Source of the DNA: an uncultured Methylophilaceae bacterium
Lineage (GTDB): Bacteria > Pseudomonadota > Gammaproteobacteria > Burkholderiales > Methylophilaceae
DNA length: 64,000 nucleotides
Assembly (NCBI GenBank): GCA_905182075.1
Contig: CAJIZS010000001.1
Location: 124,001 to 188,000 of the forward strand
Direction: 5' to 3'
A program made the position numbers and the translations under genes. Shown one piece after another: positions 34,422-55,598 of this stretch (position 1 is the first letter of the stretch; every line of letters begins with the position of its first letter). Under the pieces are notes generated by a model. The model saw nothing but the letters and a program-made list of their open reading frames with translations. It did no database searches and was not told the DNA's origin.

Positions 34422-34751
34422 TTAGTTACCTACAGTCACAGTTATGTGACAGGTTGGTTTAGTAATCTTTCCTGCTCGCCCTTTAGCACGTGCACGAATT
34501 CTCTTTAATACAGTTCCTTTATCCACATAAATCGTTTTAGTTTTAACTTCATCTATATCAGCACTATTATTATGTTCTGCATTAGCAATTGCAGATTCAA
34601 CAACTTTTTTTACAATTTCAGCGCCTTTTGTAGGGCTAAAATTTAATATATTTAATGCATTATCAACTCTTTTTCCTACTTCTGCTACTTCTGCCTCAGT
34701 TTTAAGACCTGAAAGTTGCTCTTTTAATATTGCTGAAACTTCAATAGCCAT
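34422..34751 (-). CDS. rplV: 50S ribosomal protein L22
   Basis: 109 residues in one frame. [21 protein letters not shown], then [20 protein letters not shown] and [11 protein letters not shown] are typical. The first 30 residues, usually rich in Arg and Lys (the SPxKxRLVAD region), read instead [14 protein letters not shown] and lack the basic residues. They may be a compensated double frameshift or real divergence. Confidence 0.92.
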   Translation of the reverse strand: MAIEVSAILKEQLSGLKTEAEVAEVGKRVDNALNILNFSPTKGAEIVKKVVESAIANAEHNNSADIDEVKTKTIYVDKGTVLKRIRARAKGRAGKITKPTCHITVTVGN

Positions 34752-34753
34752 GA

Positions 34754-35026
34754 TTATTTCGCCTTCCTATCGCCAATGTGGCCTTTAAATGTTCTTGTTG
34801 TTGAAAATTCACCAAGCTTATGTCCAATCATATTTTCTGAAATTAAAACCGGTACATGTTGCCTGCCATTATGAACTGCAATTGTTAAACCAATAAAATT
34901 TGGTAAAATTGTTGAGCGCCTTGACCAGGTTTTAATTGGTTTACGATCTCTAGTTTCAGATGCAACCTCAACTTTCTTTGCAAGATGTGAGTCAACAAAT
35001 GGTCCTTTTTTAATTGAGCGTGACAT
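34754..35026 (-). CDS. rpsS: 30S ribosomal protein S19
   Basis: 90 residues, intact. [40 protein letters not shown] and [20 protein letters not shown] are standard. Two bp before rplV. Confidence 0.97.
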   Translation of the reverse strand: MSRSIKKGPFVDSHLAKKVEVASETRDRKPIKTWSRRSTILPNFIGLTIAVHNGRQHVPVLISENMIGHKLGEFSTTRTFKGHIGDRKAK

Positions 35027-35042
35027 AATTATTTTTTACCTT

Positions 35043-35876
35043 TTATTTGATGGTCTTCGACTGAGTCGCATACTTATCAGTACGTTTATTAGTTCTAGTT
35101 TTATATCCTTTGGTCGGGGTACCCCAAGGAGTAACTGGATGTCTTCCACCACTTGTCTTTCCTTCACCACCACCATGGGGATGATCAACTGGATTCATTA
35201 CAACTCCTCGCACGGTTGGTCTAACTCCTCTCCATCGCGTAGCACCAGCTTTTCCTAATTTTCTTAAACTGTGCTCTGACTTTGAGACTTCACCAAGAGT
35301 GGCTCTGCATTCAGCCAATACCTTTCTGACTTCACCTGAACGAAGTCTAATAGTTACATAGTTCCCTTCTTTAGCAACTAATTGAACAGAAGTCCCTGCA
35401 CTTCTGGCAAGTTGTGCTCCTTTCATTGGTTTTAACTCAACACAGTGAATAACACTACCAAGAGGGATATTACTTAAAGGTAAGCAATTACCTTTTTGGA
35501 TAGCAACTGAATTGCCTGAAATAATTTGATCACCAGCTTTAACACCTTTTGGAGCAATAATATATTTTCTTTCACCATCTGCATAACATAGAAAGGGCTA
35601 TACGAGCATTTCTATTTGGGTCGTACTCAATTCTTTCTACTTTTGCAGGTAATATCATCCTTATTTCGCTTGAAGTCAATAATACGATATCTTTGTTTAT
35701 GGCCTCCACCTCTATGCCTAACAGTAATTTTTCCACGGTTATTACGACCATTTATTCTATTCTTACTTTCTGTTAAAGCTGCAAAAGGCTTACCTTTGTG
35801 CAAATCTTTATCAACTACACTGACAACATGTCTTCTGCCAGGTGAGGTTGGTTTTACTTTTTATAACTATTGCCAT
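35043..35876 (-). CDS. rplB: 50S ribosomal protein L2, frameshifted
   Basis: Peptidyl-transferase-centre protein. N-terminal [15 protein letters not shown], then [20 protein letters not shown], and the C-terminal [20 protein letters not shown] with the conserved histidine. Indels near 35860, 35655 and 35595 split the N-terminal half. About 276 residues. Confidence 0.96.
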
Positions 35877-35887
35877 CATAAATTCTC

Positions 35888-36193
35888 CTATGCGCCTGAA
35901 AAAGTCAATGTCTTGACCTTCCGCCAGACGTACATAGGCTTTCTTCCAATCGTTTCTCTTACCCATTGTTTTTCCGGCTCTTTTTGCTTTGCCTTTAACA
36001 TTTAATAAATTTACAGATTTAACTTCTACTTTAAACATGGTTTCATCAGCAGATTTATTACCATAGATTAGTTGCCTTGTAACTTAAAAGCAACTTGATT
36101 ATATTTATCAGCAATCATTGTTGCTTTTTCAGTAATTTGAGGAGCTAAAATTGCCTGCAACGCCTTATCTATTGATTTTATTACATCACTCAT
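35888..36193 (-). CDS. rplW: 50S ribosomal protein L23, frameshifted
   Basis: [20 protein letters not shown], then [20 protein letters not shown] and [16 protein letters not shown]. Indels near 36065 and 35905; the end repairs to FSGA with a stop at 35888. About 100 residues. The ATG overlaps the rplD stop (ATGA). Confidence 0.94.
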
Positions 36194-36818
36194 GCAAACA
36201 TCTCCTCTAACTGTTTAAGTGCGGCAGGTGTAGCAATAACTTTATCGAAATGAACGAGGCTTACTGGGTCAGCGTGCTTAGCTTCGACTACTAGTGCGTG
36301 CGGAATATTTCGAGATGAAAGATATAGGTTTTCATCGAAAGCATCAATTAAAATAAGTACATTTTTTGTAATACCTAAAGGCTTTATTTTATCTAAAAAC
36401 TGCTTTGTTTTTGGAGTTTCAACTTTAAATTCTTCAATAATAGATAATCCTGTCTTGCCTTACTAATTCAGAAAGTATAGATCTTCATCCCTGCACGATA
36501 AGCTTTTTTATTTAATTTTTGTGTATCTTTTTCATCAGGTCTATTTGGAAATGCTCGACCTCCTCCACGCCAAATTGGACTCGAGGTCATTCCAGCCCTT
36601 GCTCTACCAGTACCTTTTTGGGCAAATGGTTTTCTTGTACTGTGATGAACTTCCGCTCTTGTTTTTTGAGCTCTTGTTCCTGAACGACCGTTAGAATTAT
36701 AAGACGAAACTAATTGATGAATCAAAGCTTCATTAAAATCTTTACCGAAAGTATCATCAGAGGCTGAAATAGTCTTTGTGGACACTTTTCCTTTTTTGTC
36801 TATAAGCTTAAATTCCAT
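36190..36818 (-). CDS. rplD: 50S ribosomal protein L4, frameshifted
   Basis: [20 protein letters not shown], then [20 protein letters not shown] and GGGRAFPN. An indel near 36475 diverts the frame; the other frame continues [20 protein letters not shown] to [13 protein letters not shown]. About 208 residues. L4 is the S10-operon regulator in E. coli. Confidence 0.95.
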
Positions 36819-37467
36819 TAGGCATCAACCTTATTCTTGACAGCTGGACTAATAGTTACATCTGAGCCTTTAGAACCAGGAACAGCTCCTTTAATTAATA
36901 TTAAGTTTCTTCCTAGGTCAATTCTTACAACTTCTAAATTTTGTGTGGTTCTTTGTTTTGCACCAAGATGTCCCGCCATTTTTTTACCTGGAAACACTCG
37001 ACCTGGATCCTGACATTGACCAGTTGAACCGTGTGAATTATGAGATATTGAAACCCCGTGAGTAGCTCGGTTGGAACTAAAATGATGTCTTTTAATTGGA
37101 CCCTGAAAGCCTTTACCAATTGTTATTCCAGTTACATCTACCTTTTGTCCAGGTTGAAACAATTCAACTGTAATTTTAGAATTTAATTTATAATTTTCTA
37201 GTTCTGTTGAAGGGATTCTAAACTCTTTAAGGCCTGCTCCAGCTTCAGCTGTTGCTTTAGCATAGTGACCTACCAAGGGTTTTGATAGCTTTGTTGATTT
37301 TTTTGAACCATAAGCAACTTGAAGGCTTTCATAGCCATCTGTCTTTATAGTTTTGATCTGTGTCACACGATTAGGAACTACCTCAAGAACTGTCACTGGG
37401 ATACTATTCCATCATCAGTAAAAACGCGAGTCATTCCGACCTTGCGACCAATAAGCCCTAAGCTCAT
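36818..37467 (-). CDS. rplC: 50S ribosomal protein L3, frameshifted
   Basis: [20 protein letters not shown], one indel near 37400, then [30 protein letters not shown] and [20 protein letters not shown]. About 216 residues. Stop and rplD start overlap by one base. Confidence 0.95.
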
Positions 37468-37496
37468 GATCTTTTCTTTTAATATTATTATTAATA

Positions 37497-37520
37497 AAAC
37501 TGATTACAATTGATCAGTTT
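37497..37520. repeat. Inverted repeat before rplC
   Basis: AAACTGAT and ATCAGTTT form a perfect 8-bp stem with an 8-nt loop, in the 94-bp gap between rpsJ and rplC. On the minus strand it is followed by an AT-rich stretch. It could be a leader hairpin, an attenuator, or part of a termination signal. Confidence 0.6.
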
Positions 37521-37536
37521 ATTTAAAAAAGAGCGT

Positions 37537-37566
37537 CATTATATACCAACGCCTCGTAATTTTACA
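37537..37566 (-). promoter_or_regulatory. Possible promoter before rplC
   Basis: On the minus strand a TTGTAA overlapping the end of rpsJ is followed after 18 bp by a perfect TATAAT. It would place a start just upstream of the inverted repeat, giving rplC its own transcript. Weak evidence because only the -10 is strong. Confidence 0.35.
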
Positions 37567-37870
37567 ACTTTATTTCTACATCAACTCCAGCTGGCAATTC
37601 AAGCTTCATTAGAGCATCAACTGTTTTATCAGTTGGCTCTAAAATATCCATAAGCCTTTGATGTGTTCTAATTTCAAATTGATCCATTGATTTCTTATAT
37701 ACATGAGGTGATCTCAACAAATCAAATCTTTCAATCCTGGTAGGTAAAGGAATTGGTCCTTTAACAACAGCTCCTGTTCTTTTTGCAGTATCGACAATCT
37801 CTTGAGCTGACTGATCAATTAACTTATAATCGAATCCTTTTAAACGAATTCTTATCTTTTGTGATGCCAT
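37562..37870 (-). CDS. rpsJ: 30S ribosomal protein S10
   Basis: 102 residues, intact. [20 protein letters not shown], then [20 protein letters not shown] and [12 protein letters not shown]. In E. coli it heads the S10 operon; here it follows tuf by about 60 bp. Confidence 0.97.
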   Translation of the reverse strand: MASQKIRIRLKGFDYKLIDQSAQEIVDTAKRTGAVVKGPIPLPTRIERFDLLRSPHVYKKSMDQFEIRTHQRLMDILEPTDKTVDALMKLELPAGVDVEIKL

Positions 37871-37930
37871 TTTAAACTTTCCTTTAATGAACGAATACCC
37901 ATTTCAGAGTACTTTTTTTTATAAATCTCT

Positions 37931-39116
37931 CTATTCAATAACTTTTACAACAACACCTGAACCAACTGTTCGTCCACCTTCACGAATAGCAAAGCGTAAA
38001 CCTTCTTCCATTGCGATTGGAGCAATAAGTGTCCCTGTAATTGATACGTTATCTCCTGGCATTACCATTTCTGTACCTTCTGGGAGAACAACTGCACCTG
38101 TTACATCGGTTGTTCTAAAATAGAATTGAGGACGATATCCGTTAAAGAATGGTGTATGACGACCACCTTCATCTTTACTTAAGATATAAATCTCAGCAGT
38201 AAATTTAGTATGTGGCTTAATTGATCCTGGTTTACATAAAACTTGTCCACGCTCAACATCTTCACGAGCTGTTCCACGAAGTAACACACCTACATTATCT
38301 CCTGCTTGACCTTGATCAAGTAATTTACGGAACATTTCAACACCCGTACAAATTGTTTTTACTGTATCTTTTAAACCAACAATTTCAATTTCTTCATTAA
38401 CTTTAATAACACCGCGTTCAACACGGCCAGTCACTACAGTACCTCGGCCTGAGATTGAGAACACATCTTCTACTGGCATTAAGAAAGGTCCGTCAATTGC
38501 TCTTACTGGTTCTGGGATATAACTGTCTAACGCTTCAGCTAATTTAAGAATAGCTGGCTCACCAATATCTGACGCATCACCTTCTAAAGCTTTAATGCTG
38601 AACCTTTAACAATTGGAATATCATCACCAGGGAAATCATATTTAGAGAGTAGTTCACGCACTTCCATTTCAACTAATTCAAGTAATTCTTTATCATCAAC
38701 CATGTCTGCTTTATTTAAAAACACCACAATGTGAGGTACACCCACTTGTCTAGATAATAAAATATGTTCACGCGTCTGAGGCATTGGGCCATCGTGCAGC
38801 ACAAACTAAAATTGCACCATCCATCTGAGCAGCACCAGTAATCATATTTTTTACATAATCAGCATGGCCTGGGCAATCTACGTGAGCATAATGACGTTTT
38901 TCAGTCTCGTACTCAACGTGAGCAGTTTATTGTTATACCGCGTTCTTTTTCTTCAGGTGCTGAATCAATTTCTGCGAAATCTTTTTTATCGCCACCATAT
39001 TTTTTAGTGAGTACAGTTGAGATTGCAGCTGTTAATGTTGTTTTACCGTGATCCACGTGACCAATAGTTCCAACATTTACATGTGGTTTGGTACGCTCAA
39101 ATTTACCTTTAGCCAT
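37931..39116 (-). CDS. tuf: Elongation factor Tu, copy 1, frameshifted
   Basis: GTPase that delivers aminoacyl-tRNA. [20 protein letters not shown] with the P-loop GHVDHGKT, then [20 protein letters not shown] with NKAD, and domains 2-3 ([38 protein letters not shown]). Indels near 38925, 38795 and 38595. About 396 residues. Nearly identical to the second copy at 54164-55348 except in the last 200 bp. It follows fusA, the usual str-operon position. Confidence 0.96.
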
Positions 39117-39143
39117 AACATTTATCCTTTAAAAATACTAAAA

Positions 39144-41201
<2,058 letters not shown>

Positions 41202-41229
41202 TTGATTATACCTTTAACAAAATTAAAAA

Positions 41230-41706
41230 TTAAAAACGGAAGTGAGAGAAAGCTTTATTAGCTTCCGCCATCCGATGAATCTCTTCTCTTTTCTTCATTG
41301 CTGAACCTTTATTATCAGAGGCTTCCATGATTTCAGCAGCTAACCTTAAATCCATAGACTTTTCACCGCGTTTTCTTGCAGCATCACAAATCCATTTCAT
41401 AGCCATGGAAATTTTTCTGTCGGAACGTATTGGCATTGGAATTTGGAAAGTTGCACCACCTACTCTTCTACTTCTCACTTCAACGTGTGGCATTACATTT
41501 GACAAACCATCCTTCCATACTTGAAGGGCAGTTTTTTCGTCGTTTTGTTTCTTCTCTTCTATAATATCAATTGCATCATAAAAAAGTTTAAACGCTGTGG
41601 ATTTTTTACCACTCCACATTAAGTTGTTGACAAATCTTGTTACTAGTTGATCGTTAAACCTTGAATCAGGAAGTAACGGTCTTTTCTTTGCCTTACTTTT
41701 TCTCAT
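41230..41706 (-). CDS. rpsG: 30S ribosomal protein S7
   Basis: 158 residues, intact. MRKSKAKKRPLLPDSRFNDQ, VEVRSRRVGGATFQIPMPIR, then KREEIHRMAEANKAFSHFRF at the C-terminus. Slightly longer than most (156). It lies in the str-operon order rpsL, rpsG, fusA, tuf. Confidence 0.97.
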   Translation of the reverse strand: MRKSKAKKRPLLPDSRFNDQLVTRFVNNLMWSGKKSTAFKLFYDAIDIIEEKKQNDEKTALQVWKDGLSNVMPHVEVRSRRVGGATFQIPMPIRSDRKISMAMKWICDAARKRGEKSMDLRLAAEIMEASDNKGSAMKKREEIHRMAEANKAFSHFRF

Positions 41707-41755
41707 TTATTTAAGTTTTAGAGAGGTTCATAAAATGAACGTCATCAATTAATAT

Positions 41756-42130
41756 TTATTTTTTTGGACGCTTAGCGCCGTATTTTGATCTTCTTTGTAA
41801 TCTTCCTTCAACACCAGCAGTATCTAAAGCTCCTCTGACAATATGATATCTTACACCAGGAAGATCTTTAACTCTTCCACCTCTTACTAAAACAATTGAA
41901 TGCTCTTGTAAGTTATGTCCTTCACCAGGAATGTATGCATTGATTTCTGTTCCATTTGTTAATCTAACTCTAGCAACTTTTCTCATTGCTGAATTAGGTT
42001 TTTTAGGGGTAGTTGTATACACTCTAGTACAAACACCTCTTTTTTGAGGACATGATACTAAAGCAGCAGATTTACTTTTCTTAGTAATCTTAGTTCTTCC
42101 CTTTCTAACTAACTGCGATATTGTAGGCAT
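41756..42130 (-). CDS. rpsL: 30S ribosomal protein S12
   Basis: 124 residues, intact. [20 protein letters not shown], then [22 protein letters not shown], with the lysine whose changes give streptomycin resistance in other bacteria still present, and [18 protein letters not shown]. It appears to be the wild-type form. Confidence 0.97.
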   Translation of the reverse strand: MPTISQLVRKGRTKITKKSKSAALVSCPQKRGVCTRVYTTTPKKPNSAMRKVARVRLTNGTEINAYIPGEGHNLQEHSIVLVRGGRVKDLPGVRYHIVRGALDTAGVEGRLQRRSKYGAKRPKK

Positions 42131-42188
42131 ATGTTATCTTTATTTTCCCTTATTTGGGCGTGCAAATGTAATTTAATTTTACAATTAA

Positions 42189-46438
<4,250 letters not shown>

Positions 46439-46449
46439 TTACAATCTCC

Positions 46450-50670
<4,221 letters not shown>

Positions 50671-50696
50671 TGAATCTCCAGAGTTAAGTTAAATTT

Positions 50697-50736
50697 AAAT
50701 AATAAAAAATTTAAATAATTAAATTTTTTATTATTT
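50697..50736. terminator. Perfect 18-bp inverted repeat between rplL and rpoB
   Basis: Two 18-nt arms, made only of A and T, are perfectly complementary around a 4-nt ATAA loop. It sits in the 134-bp gap between the rplL stop and the rpoB ATG. E. coli has an attenuator and an RNase III processing site in the same gap, so this may set the rplJL to rpoBC ratio. It lacks the GC-rich stem of a classical intrinsic terminator, so the role is uncertain. Confidence 0.65.
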
Positions 50737-50804
50737 AAGTCTTTAAAAAAAATAGAAGACTAGGCTTTAATAAAATAAACCCAGTCCCATTACTTTAGAT
50801 AGAA

Positions 50805-51179
50805 CTATTTTAGTTCTGCTGTTCCGCCAGCATCTGTTAATTTTTTCATTGCTTCTTCAGCTACGTCTATTATCTAAAGCTTCTTTAACTACTTTTGGAG
50901 CTATTCAACTAAATCTTTTGCTTCTTTTAAGCCCAATCCTGTAATTTCACGAACTGCTTTAATCGTATTTACTTTGTTATCTCCAAAGCTTGTTAGCATT
51001 ACATCAAATTCAGTCTTTTCTTCTGCTGCTGCTTCACCACCGCCTGCTGCTGCTGCTGGTGCTGCTGCTGCTGCTGCTGAAACGCCAAATTTTTCTTCCA
51101 TTTCTTTAATCAACTCTGATAAATCTAGGACTGACATTGAACCAATACTTTCTAATATATCTTCTTTTGAAATAGCCAT
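50805..51179 (-). CDS. rplL: 50S ribosomal protein L7/L12, frameshifted
   Basis: Multi-copy stalk protein. The N-terminal dimer domain ([20 protein letters not shown]) is followed by an Ala-rich hinge coded by GCT/GCA runs, then the C-terminal factor-binding domain [38 protein letters not shown]. Indels near 50900 and 50870; the end repairs to [19 protein letters not shown] with a stop at 50805. About 124 residues. Confidence 0.95.
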
Positions 51180-51226
51180 TCTTTAATACTCCTAATAGTT
51201 TTTAGTAAAGTCTTTATAAGCCAAAA

Positions 51227-51748
51227 TTATGCAGGCTTTTGGTCACGAACTGCTGCAAGACCTCTTACAAACTTTGAAGGTACTTCATTTAATGTACGAA
51301 CAAATTTTGTAACTGGGGCTTGCATTGTGCCCAATAATTTAGCAAGTAATTCTTCACGACCTGGTAAGGAAGCAAGTGCTTTAATTGCACTAACATCCAA
51401 TTTTTCATTAAGCATTGCACCTGTTTTAATCACAAACAAATCATTAGTGTCAGCAAAGTTATTCAGTACTTTTGCTGCCGCTACTGGATCTGCAGAAATT
51501 CCAAAAATAAGTGGGCCTACCATATCTTCAGATAATGAAGAAAATGGAGTATCTTCAATCGCTCTTTTAACTAATGAATTTTTAAGCACTTTTAGATAAA
51601 CACCTGATTTTCTGGCTTCAGCTCTTAAGCTTGTTAAATCTCCAACGCCCACACCGCGATACTCAGCGAGTATCATAGTCTGTGCATCTTCAATTTGCTT
51701 ATTAACTTCAGCTACAACTGCTTTTTTTGCATCAAGATTCAGACTCAA
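51227..51748 (-). CDS. rplJ: 50S ribosomal protein L10
   Basis: 173 residues, intact. [39 protein letters not shown] and a C-terminal helix that carries L12 dimers. It represses its own operon by binding the leader upstream. Confidence 0.96.
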   Translation of the reverse strand: MSLNLDAKKAVVAEVNKQIEDAQTMILAEYRGVGVGDLTSLRAEARKSGVYLKVLKNSLVKRAIEDTPFSSLSEDMVGPLIFGISADPVAAAKVLNNFADTNDLFVIKTGAMLNEKLDVSAIKALASLPGREELLAKLLGTMQAPVTKFVRTLNEVPSKFVRGLAAVRDQKPA

Positions 51749-51829
51749 AGTCTTCTCCTTCCGTTAAATAAAAGTACTTATTTCTAAGTCCTAATACCAA
51801 CTAAAACGACGACCTCTATCAGGATATTA

Positions 51830-51945
51830 TCCCTTAGGGACCCGCCATCTGCGTAGGCTTAAACTAATAAATTAAACTTTCGTACCTACGGTCTTTGACA
51901 ACTTCGTTGAAAGTTACTTCAACGAACCCAAAGCTCTTTATATGA
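51830..51945 (-). promoter_or_regulatory. L10 leader (rplJ autoregulatory RNA)
   Basis: In the 232-bp gap between rplA and rplJ the minus strand reads GACCGTAGGTAC, a loop, then GCCTACGCAGATGGCGGG. The CCGTAGG / CCTACGCAGATGG pairing is the conserved core of the ribosomal protein L10 leader, where the L10-L12 complex binds and blocks translation. Just before it lies a perfect stem, TTCGTTGAA / TTCAACGAA (51903-51926, 6-nt loop), the expected second helix. Confidence 0.8.
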
Positions 51946-51980
51946 GTTAGCTTTAACCCATAAAATTTGTTGGCTAATTT

Positions 51981-52668
51981 TTATAAATTAGCCTGATCTA
52001 TTTTTACACCAACCCCCATTGAGCTGGAAACAGATAGTTTTCTTATAAATGCACCTTTAGCTCCATCAGGTTTTGATTTATTCACAACATCTATTAATGC
52101 TGTCAAATTTCCATGTAACTGATCCACTGAAAAAGAAGATTTTCCAATAGAACAATGAACCACTCCACCCTTATCAGTCTTGTATTGAACTTGTCCACCT
52201 TTAGCATCTTTAACAGCTTTCTCGGGAGTCAGGTGTTACCGTGCCAACCTTAGGGTTAGGCATTAAACCCCTAGGACCTAGTATTTGACCTAAGGTACCA
52301 ACAATTTTCATCGCATCTGGAGTTGCAATTACAACGTCAAAATTCATTTCGCCTTTTTTTATTCTCTCAGCTAGATCTTCAAATCCAACCACATCTGCAC
52401 CAGCTTTTTTAGCTGCTTCTGCTGCATCGCCCTGAGCAAAGACAGCTACACGAGAAGTTTTTCCTGTACCATTAGGTAGCACGAGAGCTCCACGAATTAA
52501 TTGGTCAGATTTTTTTGCATCAATCCCTAAATTAATTGCTACATCAACAGACTCATCAAATTTAGCCTTAGCTGTTTCTTTAACTAATTTAAGCCCTTGA
52601 GTAACTTCATAAGTTTTATCATTATCAACTAACTCTAATGAAACTTTCATTCTTTTACTTAAATTCAT
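51981..52668 (-). CDS. rplA: 50S ribosomal protein L1, frameshifted
   Basis: It starts MNLSKRMKV. Seen: [58 protein letters not shown] and, after an indel near 52220, [20 protein letters not shown] and [18 protein letters not shown]. About 229 residues. One base separates its start from the rplK stop. Confidence 0.95.
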
Positions 52669-52669
52669 T

Positions 52670-53100
52670 TTATTGGCCCTCCACTTCAATACCCATACTT
52701 CTTGCACTTCCTGCAATCGTTCTAACAGCAGCATCCATATCTGCAGCAGTTAAATCAGGCATTTTCGTCTTTGCTATTTCCTCAGCTTGAGCTCGAGTAA
52801 TTTTTCCAACCTTATTTGTATGGGCATGGGTGAGCCTTTACTTAATTTTGCTGCTTTTTTAAGCAAAATTGAAGCAGGTGGGGTTTTCATAATAAAAGTA
52901 AAACTTTTATCAGAGAACGCTGTGATCACCACTGGAATAGGTAAACCTGGCTCAACCTTTTGTGTTGCAGCGTTAAACGCTTTACAAAAATCCATAATAT
53001 TTAAGCCTCTTTGACCCAGTGCTGGTCCAACAGGTGGGCTTGGATTAGCTCCGCCAGCTGGAATCTGCAGTTTGATATATCCTTCTATTTTTTTTGCCAT
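52670..53100 (-). CDS. rplK: 50S ribosomal protein L11, frameshifted
   Basis: [40 protein letters not shown] and the [20 protein letters not shown] segment. An indel near 52825 diverts the frame; the other frame continues [20 protein letters not shown] to SMGIEVEGQ. About 143 residues. Confidence 0.95.
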
Positions 53101-53170
53101 TTCTTCAACTCTCCTAAATTTTGGTTCAAACGCTTTTTTACAAAGCTCCCAATTAAAGTTAATTACGTAA

Positions 53171-53707
53171 TTAGACTTCTTTTTCTATTTGTCCAAACTG
53201 AAGTTCTACAGGTGTTGAACGGCCAAAAATAACTACAGAAACTCTTAACTTGCTTTTTTCGTAGTTAATTTCTTCGACTGTTCCAGCGAAATCTTTAAAT
53301 GGTCCATCAATAACCTTAACAGTTTCTCCAACTACATTGAGCATTCCATTCGGAGGCAAGGATACCATCATGCTGGGTTATGTAAGTATAATGTCCACTT
53401 CAGTATCTTTGATTGCAGTTGGTTTCTGTCCGTTTCCCCCAATAAATGTTGAAACCTTTGGGGTGCTTTTTACTAAATGCCAACTATCATCATTCATGTC
53501 CATTTGAACTAGAACATACCCGGGATATAATCTTCGCTCTGTAATTGTTTTTTTTCCTGACTTCATCTCAACAACTTCCTCTACAGGAACTAAGATATCT
53601 CCGAAATCATCAGTTAATCCTGACTGAGAAACTCTATCAATCAGTCTTTTTTGAACAACTTTTTCATACCCTGAATAAGCTTGAACTGCATACCAACGTT
53701 TTGACAT
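53171..53707 (-). CDS. nusG: Transcription antitermination factor NusG, frameshifted
   Basis: The NGN domain has [20 protein letters not shown] and [20 protein letters not shown]; after an indel near 53375 the KOW domain reads [20 protein letters not shown] and [18 protein letters not shown]. About 177 residues. The ATG overlaps the secE stop. Confidence 0.95.
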
Positions 53708-54060
53708 TAACTACCCCGTCCTAATAAAATATTTATAATGTATGAAAAACTTATATCAACAAAAGCTAAAAATAGCCATCAAAACAACCAAAACAAAAAC
53801 TACTAAAGTCATCTGAATCGTTTCTTTTCTTGTTGGCCAACTTCTTTTTTAGCTTCAGTTACAGCTTCCTTTAAGAAACCTATTGCTTTTTGACCTAGTG
53901 GTGTTGTCCAAAAAACAAATAGTGAAGCAACTACTCCAACCAAAACAGAAATAATTCTAAAAACAAGAGGGTGGTCAAACAAGATATAAAATCCACCTAA
54001 GCCTGCAATTAATAGCAAAAATGATAAAACTAACTTTATATTCATTACATTCATTTTCAC
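53707..54060 (-). CDS. secE: Preprotein translocase subunit SecE, frameshifted
   Basis: Three predicted helices: [39 protein letters not shown] and, after an indel near 53830, [14 protein letters not shown]. The amphipathic segment [14 protein letters not shown] leads into the conserved WPTRKET motif in the second frame. About 115 residues. The three-helix form is as in E. coli. Alternative ATGs at 54054 and 54045 are possible starts. Confidence 0.9.
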
Positions 54061-54073
54061 ACTTTCCCTAATA

Positions 54074-54149
54074 TGGCAGGCCAGGAGGGCTTCGAACCCC
54101 CAACCCTCGGTTTTGGAGACCGATACTCTACCAATTGAGCTACTGGCCT
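54074..54149 (-). tRNA. trpT: tRNA-Trp (CCA)
   Basis: 76 nt with encoded CCA. The acceptor arms AGGCCAG and CTGGCCT pair fully. The anticodon loop is CTCCAAA, giving anticodon CCA. The GGTTCGAA T-loop is present. It lies between tuf and secE, as in many proteobacteria. Confidence 0.95.
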
Positions 54150-54163
54150 AATTTTAATTTATC

Positions 54164-55348
54164 TTATTCAATAACTTTTACTACAACACCTGAGCCAACT
54201 GTTCGGCCACCTTCACGAATCGCAAATCTTAAACCTTCTTCCATCGCGATTGGTGCAATCAATGTTGCTGTAATTGATACATTATCTCCTGGCATTACCA
54301 TTTCAGTACCTTCTGGTAACTCCACTGCACCCGTTACATCTGTTGTTCTAAAGTAGAATTGTGGACGATATCCGTTAAAGAATGGTGTATGACGACCACC
54401 TTCATCTTTACTTAAGATATAAATCTCAGCAGTAAATTTAGTATGTGGCTTAATTGATCCTGGTTTACATAAAACTTGTCCACGCTCAACATCTTCACGA
54501 GCTGTTCCACGAAGTAACACACCTACATTATCTCCTGCTTGACCTTGATCAAGTAATTTACGGAACATTTCAACACCCGTACAAATTGTTTTTACTGTAT
54601 CTTTTAAACCAACAATTTCAATTTCTTCATTAACTTTAATAACACCGCGTTCAACACGGCCAGTCACTACAGTACCTCGGCCTGAGATTGAGAACACATC
54701 TTCTACTGGCATTAAGAAAGCGCCGTCAATTGCTCTTACTGGTTCTGGGATATAACTGTCTAACGCTTCAGCTAATTTAAGAATAGCTGGCTCACCAATA
54801 TCTGACGCATCACCTTCTAAAGCTCTAATGCTGAACCTTTAACAATTGGAATATCATCACCAGGGAAATCATATTTAGAGAGTAGTTCACGCACTTCCAT
54901 TTCAACTAATTCAAGTAATTCTTTATCATCAACCATGTCTGCTTTATTTAAAAACACCACAATGTGAGGTACACCCACTTGTCTAGATAATAAAATATGT
55001 TCACGCGTCTGAGGCATTGGGCCATCTGCAGCACAAACTAAAATTGCACCATCCATCTGAGCAGCACCAGTAATCATATTTTTTACATAATCAGCATGGC
55101 CTGGGCAATCTACGTGAGCATAATGACGTTTTTCAGTCTCGTACTCAACGTGAGCAGTTTATTGTTATACCGCGTTCTTTTTCTTCAGGTGCTGAATCAA
55201 TTTCTGCGAAATCTTTTTTATCGCCACCATATTTTTTAGTGAGTACAGTTGAGATTGCAGCTGTTAATGTTGTTTTACCGTGATCCACGTGACCAATAGT
55301 TCCAACATTTACATGTGGTTTGGTACGCTCAAATTTACCTTTAGCCAT
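54164..55348 (-). CDS. tuf: Elongation factor Tu, copy 2, frameshifted
   Basis: Second EF-Tu gene, in the tRNA-tuf-tRNA-Trp-secE position. [12 protein letters not shown] and the domain 2-3 sequence are as in copy 1. Two amino acids differ near the end (GAVELPEGT and SITATLIAP here, GAVVLPEGT and SITGTLIAP in copy 1). It carries indels near 55160 and 54822 at the same places as copy 1, but not the one copy 1 has near 38795. Confidence 0.96.
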
Positions 55349-55384
55349 AACATTTTTCCTTTTAATAAACATTATCCAAAAATC

Positions 55385-55459
<75 letters not shown>

Positions 55460-55481
55460 AAAACATTCCCCCACGTATTTC

Positions 55482-55557
55482 TGGAGCGGGCGACGAGGTT
55501 CGAACTCGCGACATTTAGTTTGGAAAACTAATGCTCTACCAACTGAGCTACACCCGC
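55482..55557 (-). tRNA. glyT: tRNA-Gly (TCC)
   Basis: 76 nt with encoded CCA. The acceptor GCGGGTG faces CGCCCGC. The anticodon loop TTTCCAA gives TCC. Order thr-tyr-gly-thr-tuf as in E. coli. Confidence 0.95.
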
Positions 55558-55598
55558 ACACCTCTCTAAATACTCCAAACTATAGCAGTAAAAGCTTA

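Noticed and set aside
51013-51080. GCT-rich stretch in rplL as a microsatellite of interest
   Set aside because: It codes the normal alanine-rich hinge of L7/L12.
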